Origin: Spirochaeta sp.
Lineage (GTDB): Bacteria > Spirochaetota > Spirochaetia > DSM-27196 > Alkalispirochaetaceae
Assembly (NCBI GenBank): GCA_007117185.1
Contig: SKHA01000264.1
Span: forward strand, 1-12,557
Direction of reading: 5' to 3'
Length of the DNA: 12,557 nt
The notes beneath the pieces were generated by a model. The model worked only from the letters and a program-made list of their open reading frames with translations. It made no database searches and had not been told where the DNA came from. The position numbers were made by a program, and so were the translations under genes. This document shows positions 1-5,959 of this stretch, piece after piece. The first letter of the stretch is position 1. Each line of letters starts with the position of its first letter.

Positions 1-505
1 CCAGGGACCGAAGCCGCCGCAGCTCCACAGCCCGACTGCTTCGAACCAGAACGTTGTCCGTCTCGAACTGCTCAAAGGGGAGACGCACCACCCGCCAGGA
101 ATCATCCACCGGCAGGGATTGGCGAAAGTACGCCCAGGGAAGGCGGGTGCCGGCGTCCCGCAGATGGATGTAGTAGGACCCGGCGCTGCCGCGCACCTCA
201 AGGGCAACCCCGGTATAGCTCCGGCCGTCAAAATATCCGGATGTGGCCAGGGGCAACCGCACCTGGATGAAGCCGCCGTTGTTCTCCAGGGAGACATCGC
301 CGCTCATACGAAGCGCCGGTGCACCGTCGATCTGCATGATTCCCGCCTGCATATCCGACCTTCCGCCCATCACCCGGTCGGTGAAAGCCTCCCAGCGCGT
401 GCCCATGGCGGAAACCCCTGAGGGATCGCGAAAATCATCCAGGAGCAGCTCCTGGGCGGGCACACTTGATACGGAGAGCAGCAGCAACGAAATCACCAGT
501 TTCAT
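1..505 (-). CDS. Exported CIA30-domain protein (N-terminal part, cut by left edge)
   Basis: The reading frame opens at an ATG on the minus strand (505-503) and runs off the left edge without a stop, giving 168 residues. It starts with a clear signal peptide: MKLV, a hydrophobic stretch SLLLLSVSS, then VPAQ, with probable cleavage after residue 17 (VPA|QE). The mature part reads LLLDDFRDPSG, RWEAFTDRVMGGRSDM, LRMSGDVSLENNGGFIQVRL, then YTGVALEVRGSAGSYYIHLRD. The tryptophan followed by DxVMGGxS and the SLENNGGF block are typical of the CIA30 family (PF08547 type, a galactose-binding-like jelly-roll first described in complex I assembly). Bacterial members are often secreted and of unknown function, so no substrate is claimed. 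It diverges from the UPF0303 gene across about 56 bases. No Shine-Dalgarno sequence is obvious; a weak TACCTT box lies 6 bases before the ATG. Confidence 0.8.
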   Translation of the reverse strand, partial: MKLVISLLLLSVSSVPAQELLLDDFRDPSGVSAMGTRWEAFTDRVMGGRSDMQAGIMQIDGAPALRMSGDVSLENNGGFIQVRLPLATSGYFDGRSYTGVALEVRGSAGSYYIHLRDAGTRLPWAYFRQSLPVDDSWRVVRLPFEQFETDNVLVRSSRAVELRRLRSL

Positions 506-526
506 CGTTCCAAGGTAGCCCCTGAA

Positions 527-556
527 GTGACCCGACGGCTATCGATATGGTACAAT
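527..556 (+). promoter_or_regulatory. Candidate extended -10 promoter for the UPF0303 gene
   Basis: TACAAT at 551-556 matches five of six bases of the sigma-70 -10 consensus and is preceded by TGG, giving an extended -10 (TGnTACAAT). A weak -35-like GTGACC lies at 527-532 with an 18-base spacer. Transcription would begin near 563, which argues against the upstream ATG at 547 and for a start at 562 or 577. Seen in sequence; activity is inferred. Confidence 0.4.
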
Positions 557-561
557 TCAGT

Positions 562-1059
562 ATGACCACATTTACCATGGAAGAACTGGAACAGCAGGAA
601 GAGCAATTGCGGTTCGCCACCTTTGACCACGACACCGCCATCGCACTGGGGGACACCCTCTACCGGACCGCCCGGGAGCGAAATCTGGCAGTGACCATTG
701 ACGTGCGCGCCTTCGGGCAGATCCTCTTTCACCTGGCCATGGCCGGTACGACACCTGACAACGATCAGTGGGTGGAGCGCAAGAGCAATGTGGTCCTGCG
801 GTTTCACTGCGCCTCCTACCGGATGGGTCGACGTCTGGCAGAATCGGGAGAAACGATCGCGGAGCACTCCTTCGTGGACCCGATGACCTTCAGCCCCTTC
901 GGCGGTTCATTCCCTGTTCGCCTTAAGAGCGGCGGTGTTATCGGCGCCGTCACCGTCTCGGGGCTGCCCCAGGAAGAGGACCACGCACTGGTCGTCTCGG
1001 TGTTGCAGGATAACCCGGGCCTCCGGGAGGGCGCGTTCATGCAAAAAAAGAGGTTTTAA
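562..1059 (+). CDS. UPF0303 / DUF336 (HbpS-GlcG-like) family protein
   Basis: About 165 residues with no signal peptide, so probably cytoplasmic. The sequence (EELEQQEEQLRFATFDHDTAIALGDTLYRTARERNLAVTIDVRAFGQILFH, then NDQWVERKSNVVLRFHCASYRMG, then FSPFGGSFPVRLKSGGVIGAVTVSGLPQEEDHALVV) follows the UPF0303 pattern: an N-terminal EEL..QE helix, the W(V/I)xRKxxxVxRF block and the GGxxP(I/V)...GxIGxxxVSGLPxxxDH core. UPF0303 belongs to the heme-degrading/HbpS-like DUF336 fold. Its biochemical role is unsettled, so none is assigned. In-frame ATGs lie at 547, 562 and 577; none has a Shine-Dalgarno sequence. I chose 562 because the candidate promoter overlaps 547, but 577 is also possible. The solute-binding protein gene follows after 46 bases. 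DUF336 proteins such as Streptomyces HbpS modulate a sensor kinase, which makes the neighbourhood suggestive. Confidence 0.8.
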   Translation: MTTFTMEELEQQEEQLRFATFDHDTAIALGDTLYRTARERNLAVTIDVRAFGQILFHLAMAGTTPDNDQWVERKSNVVLRFHCASYRMGRRLAESGETIAEHSFVDPMTFSPFGGSFPVRLKSGGVIGAVTVSGLPQEEDHALVVSVLQDNPGLREGAFMQKKRF

Positions 1060-1090
1060 CGAAGCATCCGCGCAACAATGCCGAAACCTG

Positions 1091-1099
1091 TGGTATCTT
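1091..1099 (+). promoter_or_regulatory. Weak extended -10 element before the solute-binding protein gene
   Basis: TGGTATCTT combines an extended TGn with TATCTT (four of six consensus bases) and ends 6 bases before the ATG at 1106. No convincing -35 is present. If real, the transcript would start at or very near the ATG. The gene could equally be read from the UPF0303 transcript. Confidence 0.22.
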
Positions 1100-1105
1100 T
1101 GCCGG

Positions 1106-1858
1106 ATGGACAGGCTGAGATCGCAGTCACTCCCCCCGTGGTGGAGAGCAGTACTGCTGACCGTATTCCTCGCCGTCTCCATCACTGCGGTGTGGAGTCA
1201 ACCCCCGGTGGTGCTGGCAACGGCGGACACACCACCGTTCGTCACCGAGAGCGGCGATGGCTTCTACAACCTGCTGTTGACCGAGACGTTCCGCAGACTG
1301 GATGTCCCCCTGGAGATTCGGCGGATGCCCTCGGAGCGTGCGCTCCAGGAAGCAAACAGCGGCCGGGTGGACGGCGAGTTCGGGCGGATCGCCCAGATCG
1401 GAGACCTCTACCGGGACCTGCGCATCGTCCCGGAACCACTCTCGGATTGGCACTTCTCGGCGTTTGTCCGCGCTGGGTCGGCTGAACCCCGGTCGTTTGA
1501 GGATCTCCGAAACTTTCACGTCGGCTACATCCGGGGATGGAAGATCTACGAAGACAGCGTTACCGACGCGCGATCCGTCACAATCGCGGCCTCAGAGGAG
1601 CAGCTCTTCTCCATCCTTCTGGCGCGTCGGGTCGATGTCATCCTGTACAGCCGGCTCCGGGGGCTCTCGTGGAGCGAGCGTAATCCCGACGCGGGAATCT
1701 CCCTGGTAGCAACGCCGCTGGCGGTGCGGCAGATGCACTTGTTTCTGCATCACCAACGGGAGGAGTTGATCCCCGGGATCAACGGGGTTCTGCGGGAGAT
1801 CAAGAGTGACGGAACCTACGTCCGTCTGCAGCAGGAGGCGTTCGGTTTCGTTCCATGA
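1106..1858 (+). CDS. Periplasmic solute-binding protein, family 3 (transporter-less, probably sensory)
   Basis: 250 residues. The N-terminus (MDRLRSQSLPPWWR, then VLLTVFLAVSITAVW, then SQPP) is a signal peptide ending near residue 31. The mature part starts with VVLATADTPPFV, GDGFYNLLLTETFRRLDVPLEIRRMPSERALQEANSGRVDGEFGRI, the usual opening of family 3 (SBP_bac_3/PBPb) two-lobe binding proteins. In these the first beta strand is followed by a (Y/T)PPF motif and an RALxxxxxGxxDG(E/D) segment. Later segments (FHVGYIRGWKIYED, EEQLFSILLARRVDVILYSR, ILREIKSDGTY-like end) also fit. The lobe-2 arginine-aspartate ligand pocket typical of amino-acid binders is not obvious, so the ligand is open. No ABC permease or ATPase accompanies it. 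Its stop overlaps the kinase start (ATGA at 1855-1858), so the two are probably translationally coupled and act as a receptor pair. In-frame sequence extends upstream, but without a signal peptide, and overlaps the previous gene; ATG 1106 is therefore preferred. Confidence 0.82.
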   Translation: MDRLRSQSLPPWWRAVLLTVFLAVSITAVWSQPPVVLATADTPPFVTESGDGFYNLLLTETFRRLDVPLEIRRMPSERALQEANSGRVDGEFGRIAQIGDLYRDLRIVPEPLSDWHFSAFVRAGSAEPRSFEDLRNFHVGYIRGWKIYEDSVTDARSVTIAASEEQLFSILLARRVDVILYSRLRGLSWSERNPDAGISLVATPLAVRQMHLFLHHQREELIPGINGVLREIKSDGTYVRLQQEAFGFVP

Positions 1859-3216
1859 GTGCTTCTCGCGGGATCTCGCACCAGCTCAATACCCTGGTCA
1901 CGGCAACGATTCTTCTGGTCGCTTTTGCCGTAGCGGCGGTGGCGGTGGGGACGCAGTACCACCTCGCGGTGGTAGAGCACCAGCAGGATCGCGCCCGAAT
2001 CGAGCAGAACGTCGTCCCGGTGGTCTCCTATCTCCTGTGGGTCGTAAACCGCGAACAAACACTGCAGCTCGGCCGGAGCCTTGCGGAGAACCCCGGCATC
2101 GTCGGGGTCTCCATTACTGACGAGTCCGGTGACGCCCTCTTTGCAGCCCTGCCGGATTCCACACCCAACCGGATAGGACCGATCGTCGCCAGCTGGCCAC
2201 TGTTGCACGTCCGGGAAGCAGATGTGATCGAGATCGGCCGCCTGGAGATCGCCTTTCGCAACCCCTGGCGTTCCGCCTTCACGCCGGCGTTTGTCCTGCT
2301 GCTCTTCGCGGATCTTCTGGTGTTGCTCTTTCCGTTGCTCTTTCTGATCTCCCGGTTCCGGTCGATCGTTTATATGCCTCTGCATAATCTGGCTCGGGAC
2401 ATTGGAGCCCTTGAGTTTCCTCATGAGCTGCCACAGTGGTGGTTCACGGCGCTCCACCAGGACAGGATCACCGAGACAAGCAAGATCAGAACCCTTCTGA
2501 GCGATATGGCTGGTCAGATTCGCGATGAGATCGACGAGCGACAACGTACCGAGCTTGCCCTGGCTGCCACGGTGGAGCAGAAGACAGTACTGCTGCAGGA
2601 GGTGCACCACCGGGTCAAGAACAATCTTCAGCTCATCGTCAGCCTGATGTCGCTGCAGCGGGAGAACCTGGTGGACGAATCGGCCCGGCAGGCGCTGATC
2701 GACAGCGAGAACCGGGTACTCAGCATGGCTCTGGTCCACGAGATGGTGTACCAGGAGCAGTTATTCTCAGCGATACGGCTGGACCAATACCTCACGGAGC
2801 TGACCAACGCGACGGTGCTGCCCCCGGCATCGGAACAAAGCAGAGTTGAGATCCAGCGTGATTTTGTCGAGGTGGAGGTGTCGCTGGATACGGCGATCCC
2901 CCTGGGGCTCATTACCTCGGAGCTGGTAACCAACGCGGTGAAACATGCCTTTGTCGGGCTTGAGAGCGGCACTATAACCATGAGGACCGCCAGGAATCAG
3001 GAGAACTCCCATCTGACGATAACGGTGAAGGATAACGGCAGAGGGTTGCCCCGTGACTGGATGTCCCACAGAACCACCAGCATGGGATTCACCATCATCG
3101 AGGCGCTGTGCGCCCAACTGGGGTCGACCCTGGAAGTGGTTCCCTGCGATGAAGGGGCGTGCTTCAGCCTCTCCGTTCCCCTTCGGAGCACGCTACCAGA
3201 AACAGATACTCCTTGA
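1855..3216 (+). CDS. Membrane sensor histidine kinase, HisKA_2 type
   Basis: 453 residues. Transmembrane helix 1 lies at about 12-33, then an extracytoplasmic sensor region of about 110 residues (34-141), transmembrane helix 2 at about 143-166, and a cytoplasmic linker. The dimerisation and phosphoacceptor segment is at 245-270 with EVHHRVKNNLQLIVSLMSLQ; by analogy with HWE/HisKA_2 kinases, His252, just before RVKNN, is the phosphorylated residue. The ATPase domain follows: N box near 352-365 (ITSELVTNAVKHAF), G1 box DNGRG at 393-397, and a short C-terminal GxxFxLxVP end. No receiver domain is fused and no response regulator is in the window, so the partner is unlinked or off-window. Its start overlaps the solute-binding protein stop by 4 bases, suggesting that liganded binding protein signals through the 34-141 domain. 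Its last 53 bases overlap the 3' end of the opposite methyltransferase gene. Confidence 0.9.
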   Translation: MSASRGISHQLNTLVTATILLVAFAVAAVAVGTQYHLAVVEHQQDRARIEQNVVPVVSYLLWVVNREQTLQLGRSLAENPGIVGVSITDESGDALFAALPDSTPNRIGPIVASWPLLHVREADVIEIGRLEIAFRNPWRSAFTPAFVLLLFADLLVLLFPLLFLISRFRSIVYMPLHNLARDIGALEFPHELPQWWFTALHQDRITETSKIRTLLSDMAGQIRDEIDERQRTELALAATVEQKTVLLQEVHHRVKNNLQLIVSLMSLQRENLVDESARQALIDSENRVLSMALVHEMVYQEQLFSAIRLDQYLTELTNATVLPPASEQSRVEIQRDFVEVEVSLDTAIPLGLITSELVTNAVKHAFVGLESGTITMRTARNQENSHLTITVKDNGRGLPRDWMSHRTTSMGFTIIEALCAQLGSTLEVVPCDEGACFSLSVPLRSTLPETDTP

Positions 3217-4324
3217 CGTGGGACGCGCGATTTCGGAGGTTGCGACTGCCCCGGAAGGTATTGTACCGCTGCTCCATCACCTCAACTGAACCAACCTCCT
3301 CAAGAATCTCCATCAACGCGTCCCGCGACAGAAATCCCTCGCTGTTGAATGAGACCAGCAGAAACCGCGTCCCCGCCGCGTGCAGGTCCCGGACCAGATC
3401 CGTGAACGCCCCGGGGGCGCGCCGGGCGCTGTTGTAATCAGACCGGTTCCAGTCGGTATGGATCCCCGAAACGGTGCTGATTGTATCCGAGAGCCGGTAG
3501 CGGGCGATCATGTTGAGCATGAAGTAGTTGGAGCCGTAGGGGTGCTGGTTATACGGCGGATCCAGGTACACCAGATCAAGACGGCCATCCTGCCGTCGCG
3601 AAGGGCCCCGGGCAAGCTCCCCGGCTACGGCGTTGGCGTCCCCCCGGCGAAGGTCCACCGGACAGTCGCCTTCGCAGAATACCGGAAGGGGTATCCGGAT
3701 CGGCCCGGTGATCCGTCCCAAAGCATCCCCGCCGGACCCGCCGAAACGCCCCACTCCGGTTCTTCGGTCCTTATAGAATCCCTTGAACACCCCGGCGGTG
3801 TTGGCGTGAATCGACGCTTCCACCAGCAGCGGCGCCAGCAGGAACGGCTGCACCGCTTCCGGAAGGGCGGCGATATACTGCCGGGCGGTATCGATGTAAC
3901 AGGCGTTGCGCCGGGTGTAGAAGACCCTCTCTCCCGGCTGGATCTGCTGGTCGTCCCGGGGAGCGTAGTTGGCGGCGATGATCCCCTCCCGGAGTTCGCC
4001 CCGCGCCTCGTCAGCGTCAAGTTGTCGGGTCAACGCCTGCCAGTGATCGGCGATCCCGGCGGTGTGACGTTCGGCCCTGCTGGAGAGGTAGCATCGCGAG
4101 AGCACCTCGCTGTACCGTTCCAGATCGTTGACCAGGAGCCGCCGGGAGTTCTGCCGCAGATACCGGGCAACCACCCCGGACCCGGCAAACAGGTCCGCCG
4201 CATAGAGCTCTCGACCCCCCAGGCGGCGACGCACCTCTACTACCCCATCAGCGATGAACGGCAGCAGGGAGCGTTTGTTGCCGAGACAGGTTATCAGCTG
4301 CTCCTGCAGACAGGGGTTTTCCAC
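3164..4324 (-). CDS. D12-class (Dam-like) adenine-specific DNA methyltransferase, orphan
   Basis: 386 residues from the chosen GTG. The order of motifs is that of alpha-class/D12 N6-adenine methyltransferases. Motif X is at the N-terminus (LITCLGNKRSLLPFI, residues 11-24), motif I FAGSG at 46-50 binds S-adenosylmethionine, a long middle region of about 200 residues contains the target-recognition part, and catalytic motif IV DPPY is at 255-258 followed by NQHPYGSNYF. The product is inferred to methylate adenine in double-stranded DNA; the recognition site cannot be read. No restriction endonuclease is adjacent. The open frame continues upstream to 4456, but those residues would overlap the regulator gene and are not family-like, so GTG 4324 just before ENPCLQEQLI is preferred; GTG 4345 is possible. 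No clear Shine-Dalgarno sequence supports either. Divergent from the GntR gene, convergent with the kinase gene. Confidence 0.85.
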   Translation of the reverse strand: MENPCLQEQLITCLGNKRSLLPFIADGVVEVRRRLGGRELYAADLFAGSGVVARYLRQNSRRLLVNDLERYSEVLSRCYLSSRAERHTAGIADHWQALTRQLDADEARGELREGIIAANYAPRDDQQIQPGERVFYTRRNACYIDTARQYIAALPEAVQPFLLAPLLVEASIHANTAGVFKGFYKDRRTGVGRFGGSGGDALGRITGPIRIPLPVFCEGDCPVDLRRGDANAVAGELARGPSRRQDGRLDLVYLDPPYNQHPYGSNYFMLNMIARYRLSDTISTVSGIHTDWNRSDYNSARRAPGAFTDLVRDLHAAGTRFLLVSFNSEGFLSRDALMEILEEVGSVEVMEQRYNTFRGSRNLRNRASHVKEYLFLVACSEGERRG

Positions 4325-4335
4325 CCCGGGAGGGT

Positions 4336-4356
4336 ACCACAGCACCCGTTTGTGGT
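4336..4356. repeat. Inverted repeat in the methyltransferase/gntR divergent region
   Basis: ACCACA (4336-4341) and TGTGGT (4351-4356) are perfect 6-base arms separated by 9 bases. They sit between the divergent starts of the methyltransferase and the GntR regulator. They might be a regulator-binding site, but they do not resemble the TnGTnnnACnA pattern found before iolG. Chance occurrence cannot be excluded. Confidence 0.25.
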
Positions 4357-4416
4357 GTAGACTCTTGGGACGAAGCTCAGAACGTCTGAACTTCCGATTC
4401 TTACAGGGGGCCAACG

Positions 4417-5145
4417 GTGGAGTTGTACCAGAATCAGGGACGGGAACAGATCTCACAGCGCACCGTGGTTGCTCAGGTGATGGCGCGTCTCAAAGAGCTG
4501 ATCGCATCGGGGCAGTACCATCCCGGAGACCGGCTGCCCACGGAACAGGAACTGGCTCAGGAGTTCGGAGTGGGCCGTTCATCCATCCGTGAGGCGATCA
4601 AGGTCTTCCAGCATCTTGGGGTGGTGGACGCCCGGGCCGCCAAGGGAACGTTCCTGCGGGACCGCGCCAATATCTCCTCTGAAGCGATCACCTGGGCGCT
4701 GCTGTTGGGCAACGACGACCTGAAGGATGTTCTGGAACTCCGGGAAGCGCTGGAGAAGATCTGCTTCGCCCGCCTTTCCGCGGCGGTAGTAAGCGGGGAT
4801 AACGAGGCCCAGCTGACACTGCAACAGCTTGACGAGCAGGTGGAGGCGATGTCCCGTGCCGCCGCGGCACGCCAGATCGACCTGCTGGTTGAAGCGGACT
4901 ATCGCTTTCACGGACACATTCTTGATGCCGGAGGCAATCGCCTCTTTCGGGCGATCTACGCCAGCCTGCACGCGTTCATGAGCGAAGAGATCCGCTCTAC
5001 CTACACCAACATGGAAGACCTTGAGGAGGTAGCCCGGGACCATCGCGAGATCGTCCAGACCCTGCGGGACACTGCGCCGCAGAACTCCCGCAAGCGCCAC
5101 GAGGAACATTTTGAGAGAACTCGCAGGTTACTGAAGCTGAGCTGA
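4417..5145 (+). CDS. FadR-subfamily GntR transcriptional regulator (FCD domain)
   Basis: 242 residues. The N-terminal winged helix-turn-helix spans about 14-80: VVAQVMARLKELIASGQYHPGDRLPTEQELAQEFGVGRSSIREAIKVFQHLGVVDARAAKGTFL, the GntR signature with the recognition helix SSIREAIKVF. The FCD ligand domain runs from about 103 to 238 and shows the metal-binding set expected of this family: Asp161 and His165 in ADYRFH, His209 in RDHREI, and His231 in HEEHF. FCD regulators usually bind carboxylates or sugar acids, often through the metal, and mostly repress neighbouring catabolic genes. The start is GTG at 4417 with a good Shine-Dalgarno sequence, AGGGGG, 7 bases upstream. The SDR gene follows 28 bases downstream on the same strand. 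A candidate binding palindrome lies ahead of iolG. A short tandem repeat covers the stop codon without changing the C-terminus. Confidence 0.92.
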   Translation: MELYQNQGREQISQRTVVAQVMARLKELIASGQYHPGDRLPTEQELAQEFGVGRSSIREAIKVFQHLGVVDARAAKGTFLRDRANISSEAITWALLLGNDDLKDVLELREALEKICFARLSAAVVSGDNEAQLTLQQLDEQVEAMSRAAAARQIDLLVEADYRFHGHILDAGGNRLFRAIYASLHAFMSEEIRSTYTNMEDLEEVARDHREIVQTLRDTAPQNSRKRHEEHFERTRRLLKLS

Positions 5146-5160
5146 AGCTGAGCTGAAGCG
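5131..5160. repeat. 11-base tandem repeat across the gntR stop codon
   Basis: CTGAAGCTGAG occurs twice in direct succession (5131-5141, 5142-5152), followed by a partial third copy CTGAAGCG (5153-5160). The unit spans the last codons and stop of the regulator gene. Loss or gain of a unit leaves the protein end unchanged, because CTG AAG CTG AGC TGA is regenerated each time. It looks like a replication-slippage duplication in the spacer before the SDR gene. Confidence 0.75.
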
Positions 5161-5173
5161 AAGAGGGAAAAGC

Positions 5174-5959
5174 ATGAACGGAAGAAACACCGGAACGGTC
5201 GCCATCGTGACCGGAGGCTACCAGGGGGTAGGCAGGGCCATTGTTGAACGCCTCATCGAAGAAGGCTGCACCAAGGTGGCAATCGCCGGTCGAAATGCCG
5301 AAGCGGGCAGTACTGCTGCCAGGGAGCTCTCAACCGGCGATGTGGAGGTCATCTTTGTGCGTACCGACACCGCCGTCGTTGCCGACTGCCACAGGCTTGT
5401 GGATACCGCCGTCAGCCATTTCGGACGGGTCAACGCCCTGGTCAATGCCGCCGGAACGGGGCAGCGCGGGTCAATTCTGGAGACTACCGAAGAGATGTGG
5501 AACGAGGTGATGAACACCAACGCCCGGGGACCGTTCTTCCTGATGCAGCGGCTCTCGCAGCACCTGGTGGAAACGGGACAACCCGGGTCGATGGTCAACA
5601 TCCTCTCCATGTGTGTCCACTGCTGTCAGTCCTATCTCAGCCATTACGCCGCCAGCAAGGGGGCGCTGGCAACCCTCACCAAGAACGCAGCCAACGCGCT
5701 GCGACACCACCGGATTCGATGCAACGCAATTCTCCCGGGGTGGATGGACACCCCTGGTGAAGACGCGACACAAAAACGTTTTCATAACGCACCGGATGAC
5801 TGGCTGGAGAAAGCCGAGGCGGCGCAACCCATGGGAATGCTGGTGAAACCGCACCATCTGGCCTCTCTGGCTGCCTATCTGCTCAGCCCGGAATCGGGGG
5901 TAATGACCGGCGCGCTGATCGACTTCGACCAGAACGTGGCCGGCGCTTACCCCGAATAA
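5174..5959 (+). CDS. Short-chain dehydrogenase/reductase (SDR), probable polyol or sugar-acid dehydrogenase
   Basis: 261 residues, a normal length for classical SDRs. The Rossmann cofactor motif TGGYQGVG is at 13-20, NAAG at 91-94, an Asn in the NTN segment at 114-116, and the catalytic Ser145-Tyr158-Lys162 triad is intact, with Ser exactly 13 residues before Tyr of YAASK. After strand 2 comes AGRN (Arg40), which favours NADP(H) or is neutral rather than the acidic residue of strict NAD enzymes. An unusual Cys-rich stretch, SMCVHCCQSYLSHY, lies between the catalytic Ser and Tyr. Substrate is unknown; placement beside an FCD regulator and iol genes suggests a polyol, cyclitol or derived sugar acid. 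Start ATG 5174 has GAGGG 6 bases upstream. It shares a transcript with the regulator and overlaps the convergent dehydrogenase gene by 13 bases at its 3' end. Confidence 0.9.
   Translation: MNGRNTGTVAIVTGGYQGVGRAIVERLIEEGCTKVAIAGRNAEAGSTAARELSTGDVEVIFVRTDTAVVADCHRLVDTAVSHFGRVNALVNAAGTGQRGSILETTEEMWNEVMNTNARGPFFLMQRLSQHLVETGQPGSMVNILSMCVHCCQSYLSHYAASKGALATLTKNAANALRHHRIRCNAILPGWMDTPGEDATQKRFHNAPDDWLEKAEAAQPMGMLVKPHHLASLAAYLLSPESGVMTGALIDFDQNVAGAYPE

Noticed and set aside
119..421. Plus-strand open frame opposite the CIA30 gene
   Set aside because: It is a shadow frame: the minus strand gives a signal peptide and recognisable CIA30 motifs, while the plus-strand translation has no family-like features.
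1816..2739. Minus-strand open frame opposite the histidine kinase
   Set aside because: The plus strand encodes an intact HisKA_2 kinase with all motifs; the reverse translation lacks any family signature.
3380..4360. Long plus-strand open frame (326 codons) opposite the methyltransferase
   Set aside because: Its translation is low-complexity, rich in Gly, Pro, Val and Arg, and matches nothing known; the minus strand has the DPPY and FAGSG motifs. It is a GC-rich antisense shadow.
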